A stretch of DNA of 64,000 nt from JAEUJM01 sp041908445. GTDB lineage: Bacteria; Actinomycetota; Acidimicrobiia; Acidimicrobiales; DATDAH01. This document shows positions 33,523 to 41,334 of the stretch, piece after piece. A program made the translations under genes and the position numbers. Positions within the stretch are counted from its first letter, which is position 1. The number at the start of each line of letters is the position of its first letter. The stretch spans positions 124,001-188,000 of the forward strand of contig JAYRFK010000113.1 in NCBI GenBank assembly GCA_041908445.1, in the 5' to 3' direction. The notes below the pieces were generated by a model that was given only the letters and a program-made list of their open reading frames with translations, was not told where the DNA came from and did no database searches.

Positions 33523-33616
33523 CGCCGCCGCCGGCGGCGGGACAGCACCACGCCGGACCGACGAGGCCGACGAGGCCGACGTCGCAGACGATGCAGACGA
33601 CGCAGGGGAGCGACCG

Positions 33617-35281
33617 ATGGGGTTCGTGGAACGGGGGCGCAGCACCGCCCACCTGATGGGCAGCGGGGACCGCAACGAGGCCGACGGCTGGCTGGCGGTG
33701 TGCGAGCTGGCCGACATCGAGCCGGGGCGGGGCGTGGTGCGGCTGGTGAACGGCCTCGACCTCGCCATCCTGCGCGACGGCGACGGCTCGCCCGACGACG
33801 CCGTGTACGCCCTCGGCAACCTCTGCCCGCACCGGGGCGGCCAGCTCGGTGACGGCGCCGTCGTCGACGGCAAGGCCATCTGCCCGCTGCACACCTGGGA
33901 CTTCGACCTGCGCACGGGGGTCTCCCCGTTCAACCCGGCCGACTCGGTGCCCACCTTCCCCGCCCGCGTGGTCGACGGGCGGGTCGAGGTCGACGCCTCG
34001 GCCGTGCCCCTCACCGCCCCCCGGCCGCCGGTGTACCTCGGGCCGTGGATCCGCCGGGGCGCCGACGACCGGGGCATGTACCTCGTGCACCACCTGGCCG
34101 AGGGCGCGGGCGCCTTCGTGGAGGCCATGGGCTCCGAGCGCAACGAGCCCGGCCACGACACCGGGCGGCGCTACCCGAGCTACGACGACCTGGTCTTCCG
34201 GCCGGCGCAGGTGGCGAGCCTGCCCACCCTCGGCGACGTCCCCATCGACACCTCGACGGTGCTCGGCACCCGGTCGGCCCGGCCGCTCCGGCTCGACCTG
34301 CCGATCTTCGTGAGCCACATGTCGTTCGGCGCCCTCAGCGCCGAGGCCAAGGAGGCCCTCGCCCGCGGGTCCGCTGCCGCGGGCACGGCCATCGCCTCGG
34401 GGGAGGGCGGCGCCCACCCGCGGGAGCGGGACAACGCCGCCCACTACATCTTCGAGATGGCGTCGGGGTACTTCGGCTGGACCGAGGAGAACATCGCCGC
34501 CGCAGACGCCATCGAGATCAAGTGCGGGCAGGGCGCCAAGCCCGGCCTCGGGGGCACCCTCCTCGGCCCCAAGGTCACCGAGGAGATCGCCGCCATCCGT
34601 GGTGTCGCCCCGGGGACCGACGTGCACTCGCCGGCGCACTTCCCCGACATCAACTCCACCGAGGACCTCGCCCGCCGGGTGGCCGAGATCAAGGGGATCA
34701 ACGGAGGCCGGCCGGTCGGCATCAAGTTCGCGGCCGGCCACGTGGAGGCCGACCTCGCCGCCGCGATCGAGGCCGGGGCCGACTGGGTCACCGTCGACGG
34801 CCTCGGCGGCGGTACCGGCGCCGCCCCCACCCACGTGAAGGACAACGTCGGCATCCCCTCGATCACCGGGCTGCACCGGGTCCGGCGGTGGCTCGACGAG
34901 CACGGCGTCGACGACGTGCAGGTGGTCGCCACCGGCGGCTTCCGGACCCCCGACGAGATGGCCAAGGCGCTCGCCCTCGGGGCCGATGCGGTCGCCCTCG
35001 CCACCACCGCCCTCATGGCCATCGGGTGCCAGCAGTACCGGGCCTGCCACCGCGGCACCTGCCCGGTCGGTATCGCCACGCAGGACCCGATGCGCCGCGA
35101 CCGCCTCGACATCGACGAGTCGGCCCGCCGCCTCACGAACTTCCTGGTGCAGTGCACCGCACTCATGGCCGACTTCACCCGGGTCGTGGGCAAGACCCGC
35201 CTCGTCGACCTCGACCGCCACGACCTGGTCTCGCTCGACGCCCGTCTCGCCGATCGCTGCGACCTGGAGTACGCGTTCTGA
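33617..35281 (+). CDS. Rieske [2Fe-2S] domain fused to glutamate-synthase-like FMN/Fe-S domain
   Basis: 554 residues; ATG at 33617 after GGGGAGC. N-terminal Rieske: Cys70-Pro-His72 and Cys89-Pro-Leu-His92 (NLCPHRGGQL, ICPLHTW). The C-terminal 400 residues are the FMN-binding central domain of glutamate synthase: SHMSFGALSAEA, GQGAKPGLGG at 304-313, DGLGGGTGA at 394-402, and the 3Fe-4S motif Cys471, Cys477, Cys482 (CQQYRACHRGTCPVGIATQ). Neither an amidotransferase domain nor the GltD partner is present. A redox enzyme passing electrons between Rieske, FMN and Fe-S centres is expected; it need not make glutamate. Stop overlaps the next start by one base. Confidence 0.92.
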   Translation: MGFVERGRSTAHLMGSGDRNEADGWLAVCELADIEPGRGVVRLVNGLDLAILRDGDGSPDDAVYALGNLCPHRGGQLGDGAVVDGKAICPLHTWDFDLRTGVSPFNPADSVPTFPARVVDGRVEVDASAVPLTAPRPPVYLGPWIRRGADDRGMYLVHHLAEGAGAFVEAMGSERNEPGHDTGRRYPSYDDLVFRPAQVASLPTLGDVPIDTSTVLGTRSARPLRLDLPIFVSHMSFGALSAEAKEALARGSAAAGTAIASGEGGAHPRERDNAAHYIFEMASGYFGWTEENIAAADAIEIKCGQGAKPGLGGTLLGPKVTEEIAAIRGVAPGTDVHSPAHFPDINSTEDLARRVAEIKGINGGRPVGIKFAAGHVEADLAAAIEAGADWVTVDGLGGGTGAAPTHVKDNVGIPSITGLHRVRRWLDEHGVDDVQVVATGGFRTPDEMAKALALGADAVALATTALMAIGCQQYRACHRGTCPVGIATQDPMRRDRLDIDESARRLTNFLVQCTALMADFTRVVGKTRLVDLDRHDLVSLDARLADRCDLEYAF

Positions 35282-36294
35282 TGGCCGACGCCGCACGGCC
35301 CCGGCCCGCGCCCGGCCGTGACCCGCGGGCGGAGGCCGCCGCCCGCCTCGACGGCGAGCACCTGGCCCTCGTGTTGGAGCCCTCGCCGCCGGCGGTGGGC
35401 GAGCCGTGGTTCGCCGACGACCCGGTCGACCCCGGCCCGCTCGGCGACGGCTCGGACCTCCCGGTGGTGTCTCCCGTCGATGGGCGGGGCGACCACACCT
35501 GGGGCGACCTGTGCGCCGGCGACGACGACCTGGCGGCCTGGTGCGCCGACCGGGCCCTCGCCGCCTGGCGGCCCCTGCCGGCGCTCCCGCCGACCTACGT
35601 CGAGACCCGCCTGGCCCTGCACGCCGTGGCCGAGCACGTGTGCAGCCCGGCCCGCCACGCCGCCAACGGGAAGATCGGCCTGCGCTTCACCTTCCGGGGC
35701 TTCGGCACGCCCTTCTTCTGGGCGGGCGGCGACACCCGCCAGGTGCGGGTCGAGGGCGCCGCCCTCGTGGTCGAGGACGGTGGCGGCTCGCACCGCCATC
35801 CGCTCGCCACCCTGGCCGCGGCGGCGGACGTCGCCGGGGTGCCGCTCGGTGCGCCCACCGACGTGTTCACGCCGACGACCACGGCCGACCCGGATGCGAC
35901 CCTGGCCGTGGATCCGGCGTCCGCGGCGGTCGTGGGGGAGTGGTTCGGGGTCGCGGCCGCCGCCCTCGAGCAACTGCGGGCCGACGCGCCGGCGGACCCG
36001 CCCGCGCGGGTGCAGCTCTGGCCCGAGCACTTCGACCTCGCCACCGACCTCGGCGACCAGGCGGCCGGCACCCGGGTGACCTTCGGTGCCTCGCCGGGCG
36101 ACGCCGCCGAGCCCGAGCCCTACCTGTACGTGCTGCCCTGGGCCGAGGTCGAGCGGGGCGGGTTCTGGAGCGCCGAGTCCTTCACGGGGGCGCTGCTCCC
36201 GTACCGCGAGATCCTCGGGGTCGAGCACCCTCGCGACGCCGTCCTGGCCTTCTTCCGCCAGGGCCTCGCCGCCGTCGATGGAAGGGAGGCATGA
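35281..36294 (+). CDS. Conserved hypothetical protein in the Rieske operon
   Basis: 337 residues, ATG at 35281 overlapping the previous stop (TGATG). I do not recognise a named domain. It has an N-terminal Pro/Asp-rich half (about 1-75), a segment TRLALHAVAEHVCSPARHAAN then GKIGLRFTFRGFGTPFF that looks conserved, a beta-rich middle and a C-terminal PYLYVLPWAEVERGGFWSAE with FFRQGLAAVDG. No membrane helix and no metal cluster motif. Position between two Rieske fusion genes, coupled on both sides, argues for a stoichiometric partner or chaperone of these enzymes. Confidence 0.75.
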   Translation: MADAARPRPAPGRDPRAEAAARLDGEHLALVLEPSPPAVGEPWFADDPVDPGPLGDGSDLPVVSPVDGRGDHTWGDLCAGDDDLAAWCADRALAAWRPLPALPPTYVETRLALHAVAEHVCSPARHAANGKIGLRFTFRGFGTPFFWAGGDTRQVRVEGAALVVEDGGGSHRHPLATLAAAADVAGVPLGAPTDVFTPTTTADPDATLAVDPASAAVVGEWFGVAAAALEQLRADAPADPPARVQLWPEHFDLATDLGDQAAGTRVTFGASPGDAAEPEPYLYVLPWAEVERGGFWSAESFTGALLPYREILGVEHPRDAVLAFFRQGLAAVDGREA

Positions 36295-38342
36295 ACGTGC
36301 CAGATGACGTGACGCCGACGCCCGACGCTGCGGAGCGGAGCGGAGCAGCCGCACCCGCTGGACCCGGATCCCGAAGGGGCGCCGACGGAGGAGGCGCAGG
36401 CCAGCAGGTGTGGGTTCGGACCGACGTGCCCGACCTCGACGTCGGCCGGGTCACGACGGTGGTCGTCGGCGACCGGGCCGTCGCGGTGACCCGCACCGAG
36501 GACGGCTGGGGCGCGCTCGACAACCACTGCCCGCACCAGGGCGGCCCCCTCGGCGACGGCCAACTCGAGGGCGGCTACCTGATCTGCCCCTGGCACGCGT
36601 ACGAGTACCACCCGTGCACGGGTCGGCCGCCCGCCGGGTTCAGCGACGGGGCCACCGCCTACGCGGTCGAGGAGCGCGAGGACGGCCTCTGGGTCGAGGT
36701 CCCGGCCGTGGTCGACGAGCCGACGCTCATGGACCAGATGGTCGACGTCATGTGCGAGTGGGGCGTCGACACCGTCTTCGGCATGGTCGGGCACTCCAAC
36801 CTCGGCCTGGCCGAGGCGCTGCGCAAGGCCGAGGCCGACGGGCGCCTGCGGTTCTTCGGCATCCGCCACGAGGGCGCCGGCGCGTTCGCGGCGTCGGGCT
36901 TCGCCAAGCTCACCGGCCGGCCGGCGGCGTGCTTCACCATCGCCGGCCCGGGCGCCACCAACCTGCTGACGGGCCTGTGGGACGCCAAGGTCGACCGGGT
37001 GCCGATCCTGGCCCTGACCGGCCAGGTGCAGACCCAGGTGCTCGGCCCGGGTGCGTTCCAGGAGGTGCCGCTCGCCGAGGCATTCTCGGCCGTGGCCGAG
37101 TGGAGCCAGACCGTGCTCTCGCCGTCCAACGGCAGCGAGCTCATGGCGCTCGCGCTCAAGCACGCCGAGGTCAACCGGGACGTCGCCCACCTGATCTTCC
37201 CGGACGACGTCCAGGACCTCCCCGGGCGCGACGACCCGCCCGCGCGCCCGAGGGCCGGACGGGTGGCGGCGACCGGTATCGCCCCGCCTGCCGACGACTT
37301 GGCGCGGGCCGTCGCCCTGCTCGAGGGCGCCGAGCGGCCGGCCATCGTCGCCGGCAACGGGGCCCGCCCCTTCCGGGAGCAGGTGATCGCCCTCGCCGAG
37401 CAGCTCGACGCCCCGGTGATCACCACCTTCAAGGCCAAGGGCCTCCTGCCCGACGACCACCCGCTGGCGTGCGGCGTGCTGGGCCGCTCGGGCATCCCGG
37501 TGGCGTCGATGACCATGGGGCGCAGCGATGCCCTGCTCGTGCTCGGCGCCTCGTTCTCGAACCACACCGGCATCGCCACCTACGTGCCGACCATCCAGGT
37601 CGACCTCGACCGCATGAACCTCGGCAAGTTCCACCCCGTCGACGTGCCGCTGTGGGGCGAGCTCGGCCGCACCCTCGAGCTCCTCGCCGCGGCCCTGCCC
37701 GCACGCGAGCGCCCCGAGCTGCGGGCCGCGGTGGCGGGCCGGTGGGCGCGGTGGCGGGCCGAGAAGGCGAAGCGCCGTGACCTCGTCGACGGCAAGGGCC
37801 GGCTGCACCCGGCGCTGATCTTCGACGTGCTCGGCGACCTCGTCCCCGACGACGCCGCGATCTGCTGCGACGTGGGCAACAACACCTACTCGTTCGGCCA
37901 CTTCTTCGAGTGCCGCGGTCGCCAGGACGTGATCATGTCCGGCTACCTCGGCTCGATCGGCTTCGGGTTCGCCTCGGCCATGGGCGCCTGGGCGGCGACG
38001 TGGGGGACCGGCCGCAAGGTCGTCTCGATCTCGGGCGACGGCGGCTTCGGGCAGTACCTGGCCGACTTCACGACCGCAGTGAAGTACGGCATGGGCATCA
38101 CCCACGTGCTGCTCGACAACGGCGAGCTGGCCAAGATCAGCCGCGAGCAGGTCGCGGCCATCCACCCCGTGTGGCAGACCTCGCTCGTGAACCCCGACTT
38201 CGCCGACTACGCACGGCTCTGCGGCGGCGAGGGGTTCTCGGTGCGGACGGCCGACGAGCTGCGGCCGGCCCTCGAGGCGGCGATGGCGATCACCGACCGC
38301 CCGTCGCTGGTCGCGATCCAGTCCTCCAACCGCGACGTGTAG
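36291..38342 (+). CDS. Rieske [2Fe-2S] domain fused to ThDP-dependent enzyme
   Basis: 683 residues; ATG at 36291 overlapping the previous stop (ATGA). Residues 40-140: Rieske domain with Cys80-Pro-His82 and Cys99-Pro-Trp-His102. Residues about 145-683: the three-domain ThDP enzyme of the acetolactate synthase/pyruvate oxidase family, with active Glu194 (GIRHEGAGAF), a central domain with AIVAGNGARP, and the ThDP motif GDG at 582-584 ending at Asn610 (LLDNGELAKI). An uncommon fusion to my knowledge. The first 39 residues are encoded partly by a dispersed repeat (36324-36398); a GTG at 36408 behind GGAGGAGG is an alternative start. Confidence 0.9.
   Translation: MNVPDDVTPTPDAAERSGAAAPAGPGSRRGADGGGAGQQVWVRTDVPDLDVGRVTTVVVGDRAVAVTRTEDGWGALDNHCPHQGGPLGDGQLEGGYLICPWHAYEYHPCTGRPPAGFSDGATAYAVEEREDGLWVEVPAVVDEPTLMDQMVDVMCEWGVDTVFGMVGHSNLGLAEALRKAEADGRLRFFGIRHEGAGAFAASGFAKLTGRPAACFTIAGPGATNLLTGLWDAKVDRVPILALTGQVQTQVLGPGAFQEVPLAEAFSAVAEWSQTVLSPSNGSELMALALKHAEVNRDVAHLIFPDDVQDLPGRDDPPARPRAGRVAATGIAPPADDLARAVALLEGAERPAIVAGNGARPFREQVIALAEQLDAPVITTFKAKGLLPDDHPLACGVLGRSGIPVASMTMGRSDALLVLGASFSNHTGIATYVPTIQVDLDRMNLGKFHPVDVPLWGELGRTLELLAAALPARERPELRAAVAGRWARWRAEKAKRRDLVDGKGRLHPALIFDVLGDLVPDDAAICCDVGNNTYSFGHFFECRGRQDVIMSGYLGSIGFGFASAMGAWAATWGTGRKVVSISGDGGFGQYLADFTTAVKYGMGITHVLLDNGELAKISREQVAAIHPVWQTSLVNPDFADYARLCGGEGFSVRTADELRPALEAAMAITDRPSLVAIQSSNRDV
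36324..36398. repeat. 75-nt dispersed repeat, copy 2 (within the N-terminus of the ThDP gene)
   Basis: Co-linear with 12539-12613: same blocks AGCGGAGCGGAGCAGC, GGATCCCGAAGGGG, GCCGACG, AGGAGGC. Here it falls between the ATG at 36291 and the Rieske domain and reads in frame as a Ser/Gly/Ala-rich stretch. Its terminal GGAGGAGGC could instead serve as ribosome-binding site for a GTG at 36408, as in copy 1. Confidence 0.7.
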
Positions 38343-38394
38343 GGGCGTCCAAGGGCCGGATCGCGGCCTGGACCCCGGGACGGGGGTGACCGGC

Positions 38395-38443
38395 GTTCTG
38401 GCGTCGGCGATGCCCGCGTGGCGGGCGGGATCGACGCCAGAAC
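38395..38443. terminator. Compound hairpin between convergent genes (TTCTGG type)
   Basis: Outer arms GTTCTGGCGTCG (38395-38406) and CGACGCCAGAAC (38432-38443); inner GCCCGC (38412-38417) and GCGGGC (38421-38426) around GTG. Lies between convergent genes ending at 38342 and 38466. Same outer core as 5667 and 55666. Confidence 0.75.
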
Positions 38444-38465
38444 AGAAGGTCGGGAGGGCGCCGGG

Positions 38466-39398
38466 TCAGGCGGTGCCGAAGGCCGCCGCGAGGGCGCGGG
38501 CGGCCTCGACCTCGGCCTCGGCGGCGCGCTCGCTGAACGCGGTCATCGACAGGAAGCCGTGGATGAGGCCGTCGTAGCGGGAGATCGTGGTGGGCACCCC
38601 CGCCGCCGCGAGGCGCCGGCCGTAGGCCTCGCCCTCGTCGCGGAGCGGGTCGAACTCGGCGGTCAGCACGAGCGCCGGCGGCAGGCCGGCCAGGTCGGCG
38701 GCCTTCAGGGGCGCGGCCCGGGGGTCGTCCCGCTCGGCGGGGTCGGTGTAGTGGTCGTAGAACCACCGCATCATCTCGGCGGTGAGCAGGTAGCCCTCGG
38801 CGTTCTCGACCATCGACGGGGTCGTGGGGTCGAAGTCCGTGACCGGGTACACGAGCAGCTGGAAGCACAGCTCGGGGCCACCCTCGTCGCGGGCCAGCAG
38901 CGCGACCACCGCCGCGAGGTTGCCGCCTGCACTGTCCCCGCCGACGGCGACGCGACCGGCGTCGACGCCCAGCTCCGCGGCATGCTGGACCGCCCAGGCC
39001 AGTGCCGCCCAACAGTCGTCCAGGCCGGCGGGGAACGGGTGTTCGGGGGCGAGGCGGTAGTCCACCGAGACGACGACGCAGCCGGCCCCGAGGCAGAGGG
39101 ATCGGCAGATCGGGTCGGCGTCCTCGAGGTCGCCCAGCACCCAACCCCCGCCGTGGAACCAGACGAACAGCGGGAACGGGCCGTCACCCTCCGGCGGGGT
39201 GTAGGTGCGCACCGGCACGTCACCGGCGGGGCCGGAGACGGTGCGATCGGCGATCACGGGGCCCTCGTCCACGCGGGCGCCGGCCCGCAGGTTGGCCATC
39301 AGGGCCCGGGCGCTGACCGGGTCGAGCGAGGTGATGGGCGGGGCGCCGCTCGAGGCGAGCAGTTCGAGGAGGGGCTGGAGCTGGGCGTCGACGGGCAC
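38466..39398 (-). CDS. HSL-family alpha/beta hydrolase (carboxylesterase)
   Basis: 310 residues; GTG at 39398 was chosen since no better start precedes the conserved N-terminus. Hormone-sensitive-lipase family: oxyanion motif HGGGW (WFHGGGWVLG), SVDYRLAPEHPFPAGLDD, nucleophile GDSAGGN, acid in EFDPLRDEGEAY and His in LIHGFLSM. Cytoplasmic, no signal. Acts on short-chain or bulky esters. Downstream of ArsC on the same strand (14-bp gap). Confidence 0.92.
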   Translation of the reverse strand: MPVDAQLQPLLELLASSGAPPITSLDPVSARALMANLRAGARVDEGPVIADRTVSGPAGDVPVRTYTPPEGDGPFPLFVWFHGGGWVLGDLEDADPICRSLCLGAGCVVVSVDYRLAPEHPFPAGLDDCWAALAWAVQHAAELGVDAGRVAVGGDSAGGNLAAVVALLARDEGGPELCFQLLVYPVTDFDPTTPSMVENAEGYLLTAEMMRWFYDHYTDPAERDDPRAAPLKAADLAGLPPALVLTAEFDPLRDEGEAYGRRLAAAGVPTTISRYDGLIHGFLSMTAFSERAAEAEVEAARALAAAFGTA

Positions 39399-39413
39399 GG
39401 CGATCGTTCCGTT

Positions 39414-39769
39414 CAGTCGAGGAGCTCGAGCACGCGCTCCGGCGGACGGCCGATGACGGCCCGGTCGCCGCGCACGATCACCGGGCGCTCCATGAGGATC
39501 CCGTGCTCGGTGAGCAGGTCCACGACCGCCTCGGCGGACTGGTAGTCGGCGATGTCGAGGCCGAGCTCCTTGAAGTTCTGGTCCCGCCGCACCAGGGCCT
39601 GCGGCTCGTCCGGCACGAGGGCGACGATGCGCTCGATCGTGGCCCGGTCGAGGGGCTCGGCCTTGTAGTTCACGACGGTCGCGTCGGCGCCCTGCTCCTG
39701 GAGGATCTCGAGCGCGCCGCGGGACTTGCTGCACGAGGGGTTGTGGTAGATCACGATCTCGTCGGCCAT
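39414..39769 (-). CDS. ArsC-family arsenate reductase-like protein
   Basis: 118 residues, ATG at 39769. Thioredoxin-fold ArsC family: active Cys13 in HNPSCSKSRG, the RDQNFKELG segment and the Arg-containing ERPVIVRGDRAVIGRPPE. This set is that of glutaredoxin-linked arsenate reductases and YffB/Spx-like relatives. No ars operon genes adjoin it, so a role in arsenate resistance is only the default. Divergent from the KstR-like gene; the shared gap contains the KstR-like dyad. Confidence 0.88.
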
Positions 39770-39812
39770 GGTGGGGACGGTAGTGGGTCGGCGCCGCTTG
39801 ACGGGCCGAGAC

Positions 39813-39826
39813 GAGAACGTGTTCTC
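39813..39826. promoter_or_regulatory. KstR-like operator at the regulator's own gene (GAGAACGTGTTCTC)
   Basis: Perfect 14-bp palindrome in the ArsC/KstR-like divergent gap, 8 bp before the GTG of the regulator. Fits AACnnGTT of the KstR consensus, differing only at the outer T/A. Expected to mediate autorepression, as mycobacterial kstR does. Confidence 0.78.
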
Positions 39827-39834
39827 TTTGGCCG

Positions 39835-40413
39835 GTGAGCGGCGAGATGTTGACGGTGAGCCAGGCGGCTCGCCGCGAGCGGGTGATCGCCGCGGCCATG
39901 AAGCTGGGCGCCAAGGGCGGCTACGACGCGGTCCAGATGCGCGATGTCGCGACGACCGCCGGCGTGGCCCTCGGGACGATCTACCGGTACTTCAGCTCCA
40001 AGGACCACCTGCTCGCCGCGGGCATGGTCGACTGGTCGAAGGAGCTCGAGGCACGCGTCACCGACCAGCCGCCGGCGGCCGGCACCGCGGCGGACCGCGT
40101 GGTGGCCGTCATCCGTGGCGTCACCGCCGGCATGGAGCAGCAGCCGAAGCTGGCGGCCGCGCTCGTGAGCGCCCTGCGGGCCAACGACCCGGCCGTGGTC
40201 GAGTGCCAGCGGGAGATCACCGGGACGATCATGGCGGTGCTCGCCGCGCCGCTCCCCGACCTCCCGGAGCCCGAGCGCGACGGCGTCGTGCGTGTGCTCG
40301 CCCATGTCTGGAACTCGACCAACCTCGGGTGGGTCAACGGCTGGCTCACGGTCAGCCAGGTCGGCGACGACCTCGAGCAGGCCGCCCGCCTGCTCCTGCG
40401 CGACACGCCGTAG
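39835..40413 (+). CDS. TetR-family regulator, KstR-like
   Basis: 192 residues from GTG at 39835 (ATG at 39847 is possible). N-terminal helix-turn-helix at about 33-60: GGYDAVQMRDVATTAGVALG then TIYRYFSSKDHLL. This stretch is very close to my recollection of KstR of Mycobacterium tuberculosis (GGYEAVQMRAVAD, VGTLYRYFPSKVHLL), the repressor of cholesterol catabolism that binds CoA thioesters of steroid acids. The C-terminal ligand domain also ends similarly (HVWNSTNLGWVNGWL). A matching operator lies 8 bp upstream. The called orthology still needs an alignment. Confidence 0.85.
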   Translation: MSGEMLTVSQAARRERVIAAAMKLGAKGGYDAVQMRDVATTAGVALGTIYRYFSSKDHLLAAGMVDWSKELEARVTDQPPAAGTAADRVVAVIRGVTAGMEQQPKLAAALVSALRANDPAVVECQREITGTIMAVLAAPLPDLPEPERDGVVRVLAHVWNSTNLGWVNGWLTVSQVGDDLEQAARLLLRDTP

Positions 40414-40437
40414 CCGACCGCCGCGCCCGCCCGGCGA

Positions 40438-41262
40438 TCAGGGTGGGCAGACGCGGTTGATGAAGCGGTCGACCTTGCCGGCGTACCCGGCCTGGCCGGT
40501 GGCGTTCAGGTGCAGCCCGTCGGCCTTGAACCAGCCCGGGTGGCGGGCGGCGGTGGTGCTCCAGTCGAGGATGTGCAGGTTGGGGGCGTAGAGGTCGCCG
40601 AGCGAGGGGCCGTCGACCGTCGCCGCGACGAGGAAGTCGTTGAAGGCGCCGGCATCGCCGGCCCAGTCCTGGTTGTAGTAGCCGGTGACCCCGTTCTCCT
40701 TGAGGTTGATCCAGACCGTGCACGGCAGGTTCCGGGTGCGGCGGATCAGGTAGGCGGCGTCGTCGATGAGGCGCACGCCGGGATCGTCGTCGACCTCGGC
40801 GATGTCGGGGTTGCCGAGGCCGAACACGAGCACGGCCGGGTCGTTGCCCGCCATGTCGAGCGCCGTCGGCGTCATCTCGCGGACGAGCGCGCCGAGGACG
40901 CTGCGGAAGCGCGGCCGGTACTCGGGCTGCAGGCGGTTCACCACCCGCGTCTGGGCGCTGTAGAAGACCGAGTCGCCCACGCCGCGCACCTTCGGGGCGG
41001 TGCTCCCCTCGGTCGTGGTGCCCTCGGGTTCCGGGGCGGCGGTGCTCGTGGTCGGGGTGGGGGTGGCCGTCGTGGTCGTCGGCGCCGCCGTCGTGGTGGT
41101 CGTGGTCGGCGCCGCCGTGGTGGTCGGGGCGGTGGTCGTGGTCGGGGCACCGGGGGGCGCCGCCGGGCCGGCGTCCTGGGCGCCCGCGGTGGCCGGCACG
41201 GCCAGCGCGCCGAGCAGGGCCAGGGCAGCCAGGGAGAGGGTCGTCCGCCGCACGGTCGCCAC
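40438..41262 (-). CDS. Secreted SGNH-hydrolase-like protein with Thr/Pro-rich linker
   Basis: 274 residues. Signal peptide (LAALALLGALAVPATAGA, cleavage about 28), a Thr/Pro/Ala-rich linker at 36-85 likely to be glycosylated, then a compact domain with GVGDSVFYS (Ser98), VFGLGNPDIAE and DGLHLNATGQAGYAG, fitting SGNH blocks I, III and V. The fold resembles the SGNH domain attached to OafA-type acyltransferases. An extracellular or wall-linked esterase is likely. The Thr-rich segment shows codon repetition (ACC-ACG runs). Divergent from the igr-like operon. Confidence 0.85.
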   Translation of the reverse strand: MATVRRTTLSLAALALLGALAVPATAGAQDAGPAAPPGAPTTTTAPTTTAAPTTTTTTAAPTTTTATPTPTTSTAAPEPEGTTTEGSTAPKVRGVGDSVFYSAQTRVVNRLQPEYRPRFRSVLGALVREMTPTALDMAGNDPAVLVFGLGNPDIAEVDDDPGVRLIDDAAYLIRRTRNLPCTVWINLKENGVTGYYNQDWAGDAGAFNDFLVAATVDGPSLGDLYAPNLHILDWSTTAARHPGWFKADGLHLNATGQAGYAGKVDRFINRVCPP

Positions 41263-41301
41263 CCTAGGAGAGCGGCCCGCGGATTTCGAAGCAGCGTTTG
41301 C

Positions 41302-41334
41302 CGCGGAAAAATAGAATGTGTTCTACTTTCCGCG
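41302..41334. promoter_or_regulatory. KstR-like operator inside a larger palindrome, igr-like operon
   Basis: Core TAGAATGTGTTCTA (41312-41325) fits the KstR consensus except C6 to T. It is flanked by CGCGGAAA (41302-41309) and TTTCCGCG (41327-41334), making a nearly concentric second palindrome. The last base of the right arm is the G of the GTG start at 41334. Expected to shut off the Hsd4-like operon when bound. Confidence 0.78.

Noticed and set aside
33523..33616. Small gene or RNA in the gap between anti-sigma and Rieske fusion
   Set aside because: The GACGAGGCC / GACGATGCAGACG repeats are simple-sequence; no start with a ribosome-binding site and no stable fold was seen.
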